A stretch of 22,500 nt of DNA from Prorocentrum cordatum (lineage: Eukaryota > Sar > Dinophyceae > Prorocentrales > Prorocentraceae). Location of the stretch: NCBI GenBank assembly GCA_963575745.1, contig CAUYUJ010018059.1:1097501-1120000 (forward strand), in the 5' to 3' direction. Below, in pieces: positions 1-8,490 of this stretch. Within the stretch, counting starts at the first letter, position 1; each line of letters starts with the position of its first letter. The position numbers were made by a program, and so were the translations under genes. A model generated the notes under the pieces. It was not told the DNA's origin. It made no database searches and worked only from the letters and a program-made list of their open reading frames with translations.

Positions 1-1010
1 CAAGAAAATACACCTGTCCTGCATCGTCGAGCCACTTGTACGGGTTCACAGGATCCCAGCCAAGTTGGAGTAGCATCGCCATCAAGGCCTCCATGGGGCC
101 CTTCACTTTACACCATTGAAACTTAGCATTCGCTATGGCACGCCGGCAGCATGCCCACGCATTGGAAAGACACGGCGTGGCCCAGCCGACTTGCGGCGCC
201 ACTTCCAACCAAGACTTGACCAAGTCGAGGCGGCCAAACATTAATGGATCATCTAGCTGGGTAAACCCTAAACGGAACGCTACCGTGGCGCATCCTCCAT
301 GACGTTGCACGCCGCTCATGGAGGCTATCTGGCTTCTGATCTTCACAAGGGTGGTGGGGGCGGCTCCCTGCCCTGCCAGGCCCCACGAGGCCTGGGGTTT
401 AAAACCAGTGCGGGCCAAGCGTTTCGCCGTGCGGTTGGCTTTGATTAAACCCTTTTTATGCGACGAGCACGAGCAGAGGCTTTCTTAAGCCGACCCTGGA
501 CCGTGACGGTGCTACGCCTCTTACTCGAAAAATCGATTCCTAAGTCGCGAGAGGCAGTGACACATTTCAGGTTGATGCCACAACCTGCCTGGACATTGGC
601 AGCAATCTGCTGAACGAGCTTGGGTTGGCTAGCTAACAAAACTGTCTTACCTGACATCCTCAGTTCTTGTCCTTGCATGCGACGGAATAGGTGGATCAGA
701 GCTTCGGAGCACTGTCTGACTACATCCCGCGCGTTCCCCAATACCTGCAAAGCTGTGTCATCCACCCAGGTCTGAACCTCCAGTGGACGAAGACCTCGGT
801 GCGGTTCCTGCATCAGCCCTCGTGGAAGATAACGGGCATGTGTTTCGCGAAGCATATCGTGCAGATACGCTCGACTCCACGCTACACTATGAACACAGCC
901 TGCCAATATCGAGGTCGATATCTGGATAAAATCGGAAGCTGCACCTTGCACTGTAATGACACGGTCAGCCATATGCATTGACATCCCCAAGTACATAATA
1001 GCTAATGCCT
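1..1010 (-). pseudogene. 5'-truncated LINE reverse transcriptase fragment
   Basis: Reading down the minus strand from about 985, the protein resembles the middle and end of the RT encoded at 12390-13486. Seen: a start matching the MYL segment before RT box B, an AGCVHSVAWSR box B, the catalytic box WVDDTALQV (equivalent to YLDDLALQV in the main element), a box D region with SGKTVLLAS, and RDLGID (main element RDLGVD). The frame stops at 445-447 (TAA). The match resumes in another frame from about 441 to 1, with KVKGPM and a QLGWDP segment that match KVKGPMAGV and GLGWMP between RT and RNase H of the main element. RT boxes before B are missing, so the copy is 5'-truncated, as is usual for LINE insertions. 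The rest would lie left of the window. A frameshift near 441-447 makes it a pseudogene. Confidence 0.82.
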
Positions 1011-1085
1011 CCTCCTCCCTCCTCCTCCTCCCCTCCCCCTCCCCCGCCTCCTCCTCCTCCTCCTCCTCCTCCTCCTCCTCCTCCC
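1005..1085. repeat. (CTC)n microsatellite
   Basis: An interrupted CTC/CCT tract, ending in a run of about ten perfect CTC units. The complementary strand reads as a poly-glutamate run in frame with the RT fragment, but the RT similarity begins only at the left edge of this tract. The tract therefore marks the 5' junction of the truncated element and is not part of the protein. Confidence 0.9.
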
Positions 1086-1109
1086 TGTTCCTTCCTCCTG
1101 GGTTATCCG

Positions 1110-1395
1110 CACGATGCGCGAGGCGGGAAGGCAAGTGAACACTGTACAAGCGGGCGTGCCAGCGCACGCGGCACAACACGTTGCGCCCAGCGATCACGTC
1201 AGAATACAAGGGGTGGGAACCAAAGTCGGCGCCTAGCCTAACGTTACGTCCCAAGCGAACCGCAAAGGCCTCTCTCTTTCTGACCAGGCCCCCAAGCCAC
1301 TGAAACATGTGGGAAGGCTCCAAGCGGAGCCCAGCTGCGGCGGCGGCAAGAAAGCCGAGGGGTGTCCCGTCAATCTTTCCCACGGTCAGGCCTGG
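1110..1395 (-). CDS. unidentified open stretch, possibly an exon or gene remnant
   Basis: An open minus-strand stretch of about 95 codons reads like ordinary protein (segments GKIDGTPLGF, HMFQWLGGL, GADFGSHPLYSDV, LCRVRWHARLY). Codon use is mixed and there are no simple repeats. It is in frame with the RT fragment across the microsatellite, but I see no RT motif in it and cannot align it to the corresponding part of the main element. I do not recognise a family. It could be a host exon into which the truncated LINE inserted, another part of a mobile element, or chance open frame in GC-rich DNA. No start codon or splice site can be fixed. Confidence 0.25.
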
Positions 1396-1399
1396 ACCG

Positions 1400-2488
1400 A
1401 CAGAGGTGTTCGGAATGTCTCTGCCCTGGCTGCGGTGCCCTATCGCGCAAGCAGGCGGGGTTTCAGGCAAGCTGTCAAGCAACTTCACCGTGCTGCTCAA
1501 CGATTGCCCTGACCTCGGGTGGCACACCATGGAGGTGCACCAGGCCTCTGGCCTCACCAGTGGGGTCAAGGCGCCCCAAAGCCATATCACTTCAATCGTC
1601 CGTCTCATCCTCCCTCGCCGCATCCGTTCGCCTCCGCAGGAGCGGGCAAGGACAGGGGGGAGACGAACAGGAAGAAGACTATTGGTGGAAGGGGCAAGGG
1701 TGGCAGTTGGACCCGGCCAACCAGCTAACCACCCCCCCCTGCCAACCCCCTCTGGATTTCCCAGGCTTGGCACCCAGGACGCCTTTCGAAGATGACGAGG
1801 GCGGAGGGAAGAAGGGGGCAAAGAGGGAGAGGGGGAGAGGGAGGGAAGTAGAGGAAGGTTGATATTTCTCGGCCGCTGCGGGCCTGTTGCTGGCGGCCAG
1901 CTTGAGGCTAGGGTGGCTCAGATAAGACGTGATGGCAAACACTGGACCCTGACAGATCATGTAACTGACCCGGAACCTGTGCGCCAAGCTCTGACCAAAC
2001 AACTAGGGCGTCGTCGATAGCAACCGCGCACCGCGAAAGCCCAGAACTGCCGCGCACAACCCCGAACCCCCACAGACGTACAGCACATGAGGGAGGCAAG
2101 AAAGCGAGAAGAATGATGAGGGAGAAGAAGCGTCAGGTGGACGAGGAGGAAACACAAAAGGAGGACGACGATAAAATAGGAAACCGCTGGAGGAGGACGA
2201 ACAATGGGACTTCAAATGGAAAAACTGTGTATACATTTCGCGGCGGTGCAAACTTCCCCTGGAACGATGTTGCAGGCCACCCCTCCCGGCCAGATCTTTT
2301 GGCGCCGACCCCCTCCAGCTAACCCTGGCTAGGGTAATCCTTTCCATACGGTATAGTGCTCCTCATCATCCTCAGTTCCCCTCCTCCTTTCACGAAAAAT
2401 GACTGAGTCCCCGCCTCCTCTTTGATCCACTACATGCTCACACATCTCGCTGGTGAGGGCAATTCGCCTGGACATCGTGCCTAAATGG
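1400..2488. other. no recognisable gene
   Basis: Reading frames here are short, overlap on both strands and show no domain motif. It includes a purine-rich stretch around 1800-1860 (GGGAGAGG type). Nothing else supportable was seen. Confidence 0.6.
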
Positions 2489-2712
2489 GCTTGTGGGGAT
2501 ACTTTTTAGTCAGCGGCCGCGGGCGAGCGCGCCAGCGGCGAGTCCAGTCAAAGCGGGGCACGCAGCGACAATTCACCTAAAGCAACGGGGCGCAGCCTCA
2601 CCTAAAGCGGCTAGGCGGAGCCTCAGGCAGCACCTCAGCTTGTGGGGATACTTTTTTCGGTCGCGGCCGCGAGACAAAGGTCAGGCGGAGCTTGTGGGGA
2701 TACGCGAAGTGT
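2489..2712 (+). repeat. short dispersed repeat with GTGGGGATAC core and NotI-type palindrome
   Basis: GCTTGTGGGGATAC occurs three times, at 2489, 2638 and 2690. The first two copies continue with a T5-T6 run, a short variable spacer and a GCGGCCGC palindrome. In the second copy the palindrome is extended to the perfect 12-mer TCGCGGCCGCGA. Between copies one and two, CACCTAAAGC recurs twice. The copies are not evenly spaced (149 and 52 bp), which fits a nested or partly deleted repeat better than a simple satellite. Confidence 0.6.
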
Positions 2713-4890
2713 CAAGAAGTTCACGGCCAAGTTTCCGTATTCGGACCGAGCTGAAGCCGAGGCGGACATCGCGATAAGCAGAACCATGAACAAATCCCTG
2801 ATCTGAGGTACCATCGTGGAGAAGTTCGGGCAAGGCCGTCCGACGAGGATCGCTGAAACCTGTGTAGAGGCTGGTGGCGCCATCGAGACCAAGGCCACTT
2901 ACGCCACCGCACGCCCAAGAAACAGCCGAAGCGGGAGGCCCAGGGGCGTCCACACTGAATATGTAAAACCCTCGGCATCTGCGCTGCACACAGAAGTAGC
3001 GACTGGCAACGCCCCGACGCTAGCCCTCCAACACATCGACACAACATCACCGCGCCCTCCTGGCATGCTTTTGTCACAGGTGGCTTGCATCTCAGCTGAC
3101 AGGACAAGAGGAGGAAAAGGAAGAGAAGGAGGAGGAGGACGAGAGAAGAATCATGAAGCTGTCCGATCATGCAGATGGCTTCCTGTCGATTCAGCCCGTT
3201 GCGCACGATACAACACACGCACGACGGAGCAGAAAGCACGAGGGCTCTTAGCTGAGGTTGCGTACTTTCAGCGCAAAGCTTCACCGCAATGGGGCCAGAA
3301 GTAAGAGCACTTGGGATGACTAGGGGTGAGTGCACGAAGCCTTCGGCTGCAGGCCAAAATTCAGTAACACAAGCAATGAAGATAATATCAAGCTCGCACA
3401 TTATCGCGAAGGAACTCGAGAAGAGCATGGCCATCCCAAATCGCAGTCTCTGGCCTCCCCCATTCCCAAGCTTGCCCTGCTAACCAGCGGACTCTGCCGC
3501 CCACCCACCCACCCCATCCACCATAACACTCAACATCTCGCTGCTGCGCGTGGCGGGTTGTGCCGCGTGCATGTGGAGAGGTCTAGCTGGCCAGAGAAAT
3601 GGGCCGCCGCCCAGAAGAAGCCTCTTGAAGCCGCAACGTCTACAGAACATCCGCTGTGTCGCCGCTACTCCAGTGGACCAGCACCCCGATCCCCACCTTC
3701 CTTCATTCCTGCAAGCCTCCCACATTCTTCGGGCAACCACATACCACTACATTTCTTCGTGCAACCAAGCGGTTGGGATAACCCGAACAAAACAATGACT
3801 CGAGAGGTGGTCGACAAGCAACCAACGACTCCGTGCAGGTGAGAGAGACCCCAACAATGAGATGACGTCCGAGTAGCTCGGGTCGGAGGGCCGCGAAGCA
3901 TCGGGATGACGACAAAGCATCGGCGCCATCGGCATGGAGAAAATTGGACTCCACACGAGCCGCGTCGCTGATGCATCGACGATGTGGCCCGACCCTCCGA
4001 CCCCATCTTCTCGGAACCCATTTGGAAGGCCTGGAACTCCGCATATCACTCCATCCTCCGACCGCTGTCCATGCGGCCCCCTGGTGCCGAAGAGGGGGAG
4101 GAGCCTCCGTGCCGCCGCCGGGCTCGGGAACCAACGCCTTCCTATCGCCGCCCTCCTCCTGCGTCGCGGACTTGCCAGGTTTGCAGCCCATCGCTGTGCG
4201 CGGAGGAGGGGGACGATGGGCGAGAGGCACAGTGGACGATTTACGCCGCAGTCGTCACGACACGAGCCAGCCGAGGAGGAGGAGGAGGAGGAGGACGAGG
4301 ACGAAGAGGAGGCAACGAAAGATAGCCGAATTCCATGACCGTGCAACATCGGGAGTACGCCCAGGCCCCGAGCTCTGCACTGCACGTCCGAAGGGCTCTC
4401 CGGTTCTCGGGGAGAGCTGGCCAGGGAGCACGCTCACGCTGGGCTTCGGGCTGCCCAAGGCATCTCCAGGAGAAAACAAAGGCGAGCACAAATGGAAAAA
4501 ACAACGCAAGACGGGACAACGAGTGGCCGGCCAACCGATGAGATCGTGGCGCACAATTGTCGTCAACACCGTGATCATAATCCACCACCGTCCTTGCTGT
4601 GATGGTCGTGCCCCCTGTTCGACCTTGCATGTTCTACTGCTGACGAGTCAAGGGGCCACAACCAAGCGAAACAACGAAACACAAATTTCGAACATCAGAA
4701 GTAAACGCGTTAGCCCCGTGCCATGGAACATACAATCGCGTGCATCTTGGGTTGGGAGTTCCCACAAACGCTCGGCCCCTGAGTGGCCTCCCTGACCTCC
4801 GAGGAAGCCCCACCGACAGGCAATGACATGCTCAAGGCGCGCCAAAATAATTGAACGATCGCTTCAATATCCGAGTGAATTTCGGCGCGT
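2713..4890. other. no recognisable gene
   Basis: About 2.2 kb with many overlapping open frames on both strands, none with a recognisable domain, signal or repeat architecture. The only structure noted is a short (GGA)n tract near 4274-4312. The frames look like by-products of high GC content. Confidence 0.55.
4274..4312. repeat. (GGA)n microsatellite
   Basis: A purine-rich GAGGAGGAGG tract followed by GAGGACGAGGACGAAGAGG. It accounts for the poly-E and poly-S runs in the overlapping frames. Confidence 0.85.
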
Positions 4891-4896
4891 GTAACA

Positions 4897-5350
4897 CTTC
4901 AGGAAGAGAAAGAGAGAGAGAGAGAAACAAACAAAACGAACACAATAATAACAGCGAGAGCGATCGATAGAGAGAGAGTGGGAGAGAGAGAGAGAGAGAG
5001 ACCGCGCGCGAGAGAGAGAGAGAGATGGGAGAGGGAGAAAGAGAGAGAGAGAGAGAGAATATATCGAGATCACGACACATACATATATAGAGAGAGAAGG
5101 ATAACACCAAAAAACGACAGCCAAGAACCATATAGGGAAGAGGTATATATCAAAAAGGGAATAAGTAAGATGATATACATATGACACGCACACACACACA
5201 CACTCACTCACACGCATATATGTATATATGTACGAACTAGAACGCGATGGGTATACAAAACACATAAGTAAAACACAGCTGGGGGCGAGGGCGACAGAAA
5301 GAGACAGGGAGAGACAGGGAGAGAGAAAGAGAGAGAGAGAGAGGCACAAA
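4897..5350. repeat. (GA)n block with (CA)n and (TA)n segments
   Basis: Long interrupted GA dinucleotide runs at about 4905-5100 and 5296-5345. Between them lie a (CA)n run near 5189-5205 and alternating TA/TG sequence near 5216-5232. The purine bias is continuous on the plus strand. No gene is supported; the serine/leucine-rich minus frames are simple translations of the repeat. Confidence 0.88.
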
Positions 5351-5689
5351 CCGATGTCTCACGCCACGGCACATGAAGATAGATGTGGAGGCACTGGCTG
5401 CCCGACTTGAGTGAGTGGTGGTTTGAGGCGAGGCCCTCGAGAGGAAGGAGCACTCGGGCAGACCCTGGCACAGGGAGAGCGCGTACGCAACGTTCGACCT
5501 GCCAAGTTTCCCTTTGACGCTGCTCCGGCCTTGCTAAAGCATCTGGCAAGGATCGCCAGGGGCACTCCTTTTGCCAAAAAAACACGGCGACGCTGCGCCG
5601 TCGTGCGTCAAAAGCTGCCAGCGAGCGTTCCACCCCACGAAAATATCTGGGCGAAAGGCCCAGGCAGATGCAGGCGTGAGTGCCGCAAG
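5351..5689. other. no recognisable gene
   Basis: GC-rich single-copy sequence between the GA block and the ~90 bp tandem repeat. Open frames are short and overlapping. Nothing recognisable was seen. Confidence 0.5.
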
Positions 5690-6100
5690 GCCAGTGGGAC
5701 GAGGGAAGGGGAGTTCCCTATAAGGCCATTGGCGCGCGAAGGGTGTGCCAAGTAGAGCGGTGCTGTCATGCGGGCACTGGCGCTGTCGCCGTTGGTGAAG
5801 ATCCAAGTAAGGCCATGAAGCGCGTGAGGGGTGGGCCATCAAGGGGGCGGTGCCGCCATGCGGGCGCTGCAACTGGGGCGCGGAGCTCACTATGGGGCCA
5901 CGAAGCGTGCGAGGGGTGTGCCGAAACGGGCGTGACGCCCAAAACGAACGTCGCCACTGGGGCTGTGGGTGGAACGGTGGAGCGTTTTCTGGGGCCACGG
6001 CGCGTGTGAAATGGTGTGCCGAAGCGCGCGTGACGCCCACAACGAAATTTGCCACTACGGCCAAATGGAACCACGCTATGGGGCAACGGAACGAGTGAAT
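5690..6100 (+). repeat. degenerate ~85-97 bp tandem repeat, about four copies
   Basis: A GGCCAT/GGCCAC core followed by a GCGCGTG-like segment and GGTGTGCC recurs at 5724, 5811, 5896 and 5993 (spacings 87, 85 and 97). Each copy is followed by a CACTGGGGC-like block, and copies three and four also share GCGTGACGCCCA and an AACGAA segment. Divergence between copies is high. The longer frames here are not supported as genes. Confidence 0.65.
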
Positions 6101-6114
6101 ACTGCACAGATGCG

Positions 6115-6560
6115 ACGGTGATGATGTTGATGGTGCGGGTGATGATGGTGATGGCGATGATGATGATGATGATAATGATGATGTTGACGATGATGATGCT
6201 GGTGATGATGGTCCTGCTGGTGATGATGCAAGTAAGGATGATGGTGACGATAATGATGATGTCGATAATAACGATGATAGAGATGGCGATGGTGGTGATA
6301 GTGATGACGATGCTTATTGTAGTAATGGTGATGATGGCGATGTTGAAGGCGCGGATGCGGATGATGATGGGGAGGACGATGGTGCTGCCGTTGCGGATTT
6401 ACACGATATATTATGGTGCTTGGTGGTAACAATGGCGATGGTGCCGATGATGCTGACGACGATGCATCTGATGATGGTGGCCATGATGGTGCTGGAAGTG
6501 GTTGTGATGAGGATGGCAATGATGAGTATGGTGATGGTGGTGATGGTGGTTGTGGTTCTG
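6115..6560. repeat. (GAT)n microsatellite block
   Basis: Imperfect GAT/GGT/GAC trinucleotide repeats over about 450 bp. One plus-strand phase is an open, start-less Asp/Gly-rich frame up to about 6410, and another continues it as Asp/Gly-rich to about 6600. There is a stop (TGA) just upstream of the first and no ATG in that phase, so I treat it as a microsatellite and not as an acidic protein gene. Confidence 0.85.
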
Positions 6561-6865
6561 ATCAGGATGGTCATGCTGATAACAGCAAACAGTTTTTGTC
6601 AAACAACAACAGCAAACCGCAGCCGTGGGAAACTCGCACATTTTTCGGGCGGCCTCATTGACGGACTTGGGCCCCGACAACAACGGAAACTAATTATTGT
6701 TTCCCGCCGCCGCTGGCGACGACAACGCCGTCGACGACGAAGAGGAAGAGGAGGGGGAGGGGGAATTTAAACCCGCGTGCTCCCGCCCGTGAGTGGGCGC
6801 CCCTGGTCTCGTCACCCCGCGCAGGCAGAGCGGCCCGAGGCGGGGTGGGCCAGCGGCCTCATCTC

Positions 6866-6947
6866 ACGACGTCGTACTGCCGCCACTCTATGACTCCTGG
6901 AGTCGCCCCGTGGGCGGCGGCAGTCTGAAGAAATGCTGCCGCCGCCC
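6866..6947 (-). promoter_or_regulatory. 3' hairpin cluster of the LINE
   Basis: A perfect 12-bp inverted repeat (arms 6912-6923 and 6936-6947, GGGCGGCGGCAG and its complement) with a 12-nt loop starts 2 nt after the TGA (6950-6952) of the last frame. Immediately 3' lie GACTCCTGGAGTC (6892-6904, 6-bp arms) and the perfect 10-bp palindrome ACGACGTCGT (6866-6875). ACTGCCGCC at 6876-6884 can also pair with 6916-6924, giving a competing fold. 3' stem-loops are used by several LINE RTs to recognise their own RNA; that role here is inferred from position. Confidence 0.6.
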
Positions 6948-6949
6948 TC

Positions 6950-8020
6950 TCAGAGCTTGAGGAGCAGCTTGATGGACGGCCGCAGCCGCTCCTCCGCTCT
7001 GCGCTCTTCCAGGGGCCGCCCTGGCCGCTGGTCCCTGGACTCTTGGGCCTTCACGGCCGCCTTGCCTGGCGCAGGGCTGTGGCCTAACCCCTCGCCACGC
7101 CGGGGTGCATTGCGGCCTAACCCCTCGCCGCGCAGAGGTCCTCTGCGGCCTAGCCCCTCGCCGCGCTGGGGCCTGCTGCGGTCTGGCCCCTCACCGCGCT
7201 GGGGTGCTCCTTGGTGGCCTAACCCCTCGCCGCGCAGGGGTATGTTGCGGTCTAACCCCTCGCCGCGCTGGGGCCCGTCGTGGCCTGACCCCTCGCCACG
7301 CTGGGGTGCATTGCGGTCTAACCCCTCGCCGCGCCGGGGAAAAACGTGGCCTAACCCCTCGCCACGCTGGGGGCTGCTGCGGTCTAACCCCTCACCGCGC
7401 TGGGGTGCTCCGTGGCCTAACCCCTCGCCACGCAGGAGCCTATTGCGGTCTAACCCCGCACCGCGCTGGGGTCCCACGTGGCCTAACCCCTCGCCACGCA
7501 GGGGCCTGCTGCGGTCTAACCCCTCACCGCGCTGGGGTGCTCCGTGGCCTGACCCCTCGCCACGCTGGGGATCGTTGCGGTCTAACCCCTCGCCGCGCTG
7601 GGGTGCCCCGTGGCCTAACCCCTCGCCACGCTGGGGCCTGCTGCGGTCTAACCCCTCACCGCGCGGGGGATCGCCGAGTCTCGCACTGTCCCCATCCACA
7701 GTGCTGCTGCCCACTGGCACGGGCAAGGTCCCTCGACTATGCCACTCGCTGTGTTCGCGGTTCACGTGGTATCCGCGGGCCAAGCCCTCCCCCTCGCGTT
7801 CAGTCTGTCGGTTTCCCAGGGTGTGGGTCCGCTCTGTTAGTTGCGAGGTACTGTCTACCACACTGTTGGTCAAAAGGTCCGCGTCATGCTCGCTGGGCTC
7901 GTCAGGGGCCTCCACCTCGAGACTCTGCTTGCCTTTGGCATTGCGGTCTATCCCCTCACCGCGCAGGGGATTGCCGTGGCCTAGCCCCTCGCCGCGCAGG
8001 GGTTCCATGCGGTCCTTCCT
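6950..8020 (-). CDS. C-terminal RGEG repeat region of the LINE polyprotein
   Basis: The frame is open from 8167 to the TGA at 6950-6952. Its credible part begins near 8020, where a 2-nt shortening of one repeat unit shifts the frame relative to the upstream part. From about 7675 to 7080 it encodes 18 copies of an 11-residue unit, P-Q/L-RGEG-L-x-x-x-x. Units alternate between LDRN/LDRS and LGHG/LGHV endings, giving a 22-residue (66-bp) higher-order period. Two more units (near 7990 and 7960) precede a spacer containing DSTSQLTERTHTLG. The tail, GRPLEERRAEE, resembles ERPLEEGRAEE in the upstream extension (residues 396-405 of the 8361-10016 frame). The composition (Arg, Gly, Glu, Pro) suggests a disordered tail. 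Frames on the other strand are open only because the unit is a multiple of three. Confidence 0.6.
   Translation of the reverse strand, partial: RKDRMEPLRGEGLGHGNPLRGEGIDRNAKGKQSLEVEAPDEPSEHDADLLTNSVVDSTSQLTERTHTLGNRQTEREGEGLARGYHVNREHSEWHSRGTLPVPVGSSTVDGDSARLGDPPRGEGLDRSRPQRGEGLGHGAPQRGEGLDRNDPQRGEGSGHGAPQRGEGLDRSRPLRGEGLGHVGPQRGAGLDRNRLLRGEGLGHGAPQRGEGLDRSSPQRGEGLGHVFPRRGEGLDRNAPQRGEGSGHDGPQRGEGLDRNIPLRGEGLGHQGAPQRGEGPDRSRPQRGEGLGRRGPLRGEGLGRNAPRRGEGLGHSPAPGKAAVKAQESRDQRPGRPLEERRAEERLRPSIKLLLKL
7083..7675. repeat. 33-bp / 66-bp tandem array with an 18-bp CCCC...GGGG core
   Basis: On the plus strand the core reads CCCCTCGCCGCGCTGGGG or CCCCTCGCCACGCAGGGG, about every 33 bp. The spacers alternate between a TGCTGCGGTCTAA type and a TCCGTGGCCTAA type. 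The core ends form a weak 4-5 bp inverted repeat (CCCCT/AGGGG). Single or paired cores also occur outside the array near 7955-8000, 8030, 8130, 8425-8475 and 8695-8745, so the core also occurs dispersed. Confidence 0.85.
7650..8018 (-). repeat. direct duplication, copy A
   Basis: This stretch is closely similar to 8122-8490 with an offset of 472 bp (for example GCCACTCGCTGTG at 7741 and 8213). It contains RGEG cores at both ends and a unique middle encoding LTERTHTLGNRQ and REHSEWHSRGT. Copy A keeps the open frame (GAG at 7889-7891). Confidence 0.85.
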
Positions 8021-8121
8021 CACCGCGCTGGGGAAAGTCGCCGAAATCCTTGTCCTGGTCCCGCTGCAGGTCTGTGTCGTCGTTGTCTGCCGTCGTCTCG
8101 GGCTGCGTAGTTTTGTGGCAA

Positions 8122-8490
8122 AACACCTCGCCGCGCAGGGGAACGTCGTGTCTCGCACCGTCACCATCCTCGGTGCTGCTGCCCACTGGCTCGGGCGAGG
8201 TCCCCCGACTGTGCCACTCGCTGTGTTCGCGGTTCACGTGGTATCCGCGGGCCAAGCCCTCCCCCTCGCGTTCATTCTGTCGGTTTCCCAGGGTATGGGT
8301 CCGCTCTGTTAGTTGCGAGGTCCTGTCTACCACACTGTTGGTCAAAAGGTCCGCGTCATGCTAACTGGGCTCGTCAGGGACCTCCGCCTCGTGCCTCTGT
8401 TTGCCTTTGGCACTGCGGCCTAGCCCCTCACCGCGCTGGGGTCCTCCGTCGCCAAACCCCTCGCCACGCTGGGGTCCTCCGCGGTCTGCC
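8122..8490 (-). repeat. direct duplication, copy B
   Basis: Second copy of the 7650-8018 segment. The offset of 472 bp is not a multiple of three, so it moved the downstream part out of phase. At 8361-8363 this copy has TAG where copy A has GAG, a single-base change that ends the upstream frame. Similarity resumes in the same frame below the stop. Confidence 0.85.

Noticed and set aside
2321-2340. Telomere-like CTAACCCTGGCTAGGGT
   Set aside because: Only one imperfect inverted pair, with no tandem TTTAGGG-type repeats.
2816-3304. Plus-strand frame of 162 codons starting MEKFGQGRP
   Set aside because: No recognisable motif, overlapped by frames of similar length on the other strand, no splice or SL signal at its start.
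4864-5349. Minus frame of 161 codons rich in Leu/Ser that resembles a membrane protein
   Set aside because: It is the translation of (CT)n, which gives alternating Ser-Leu.
6049-6661. Met-, His- or Asp-rich frames over the GAT block
   Set aside because: All three phases of a trinucleotide repeat are open. The acidic phase lacks a start codon and is preceded by a stop.
6933-8364. Two long plus-strand frames (459 and 419 codons) rich in PSPRRG and LTPRRAG repeats
   Set aside because: They are the complement of the RGEG array. A repeat unit that is a multiple of three keeps several frames open. Only the minus frame has non-repeat flanks that recur in the LINE polyprotein.
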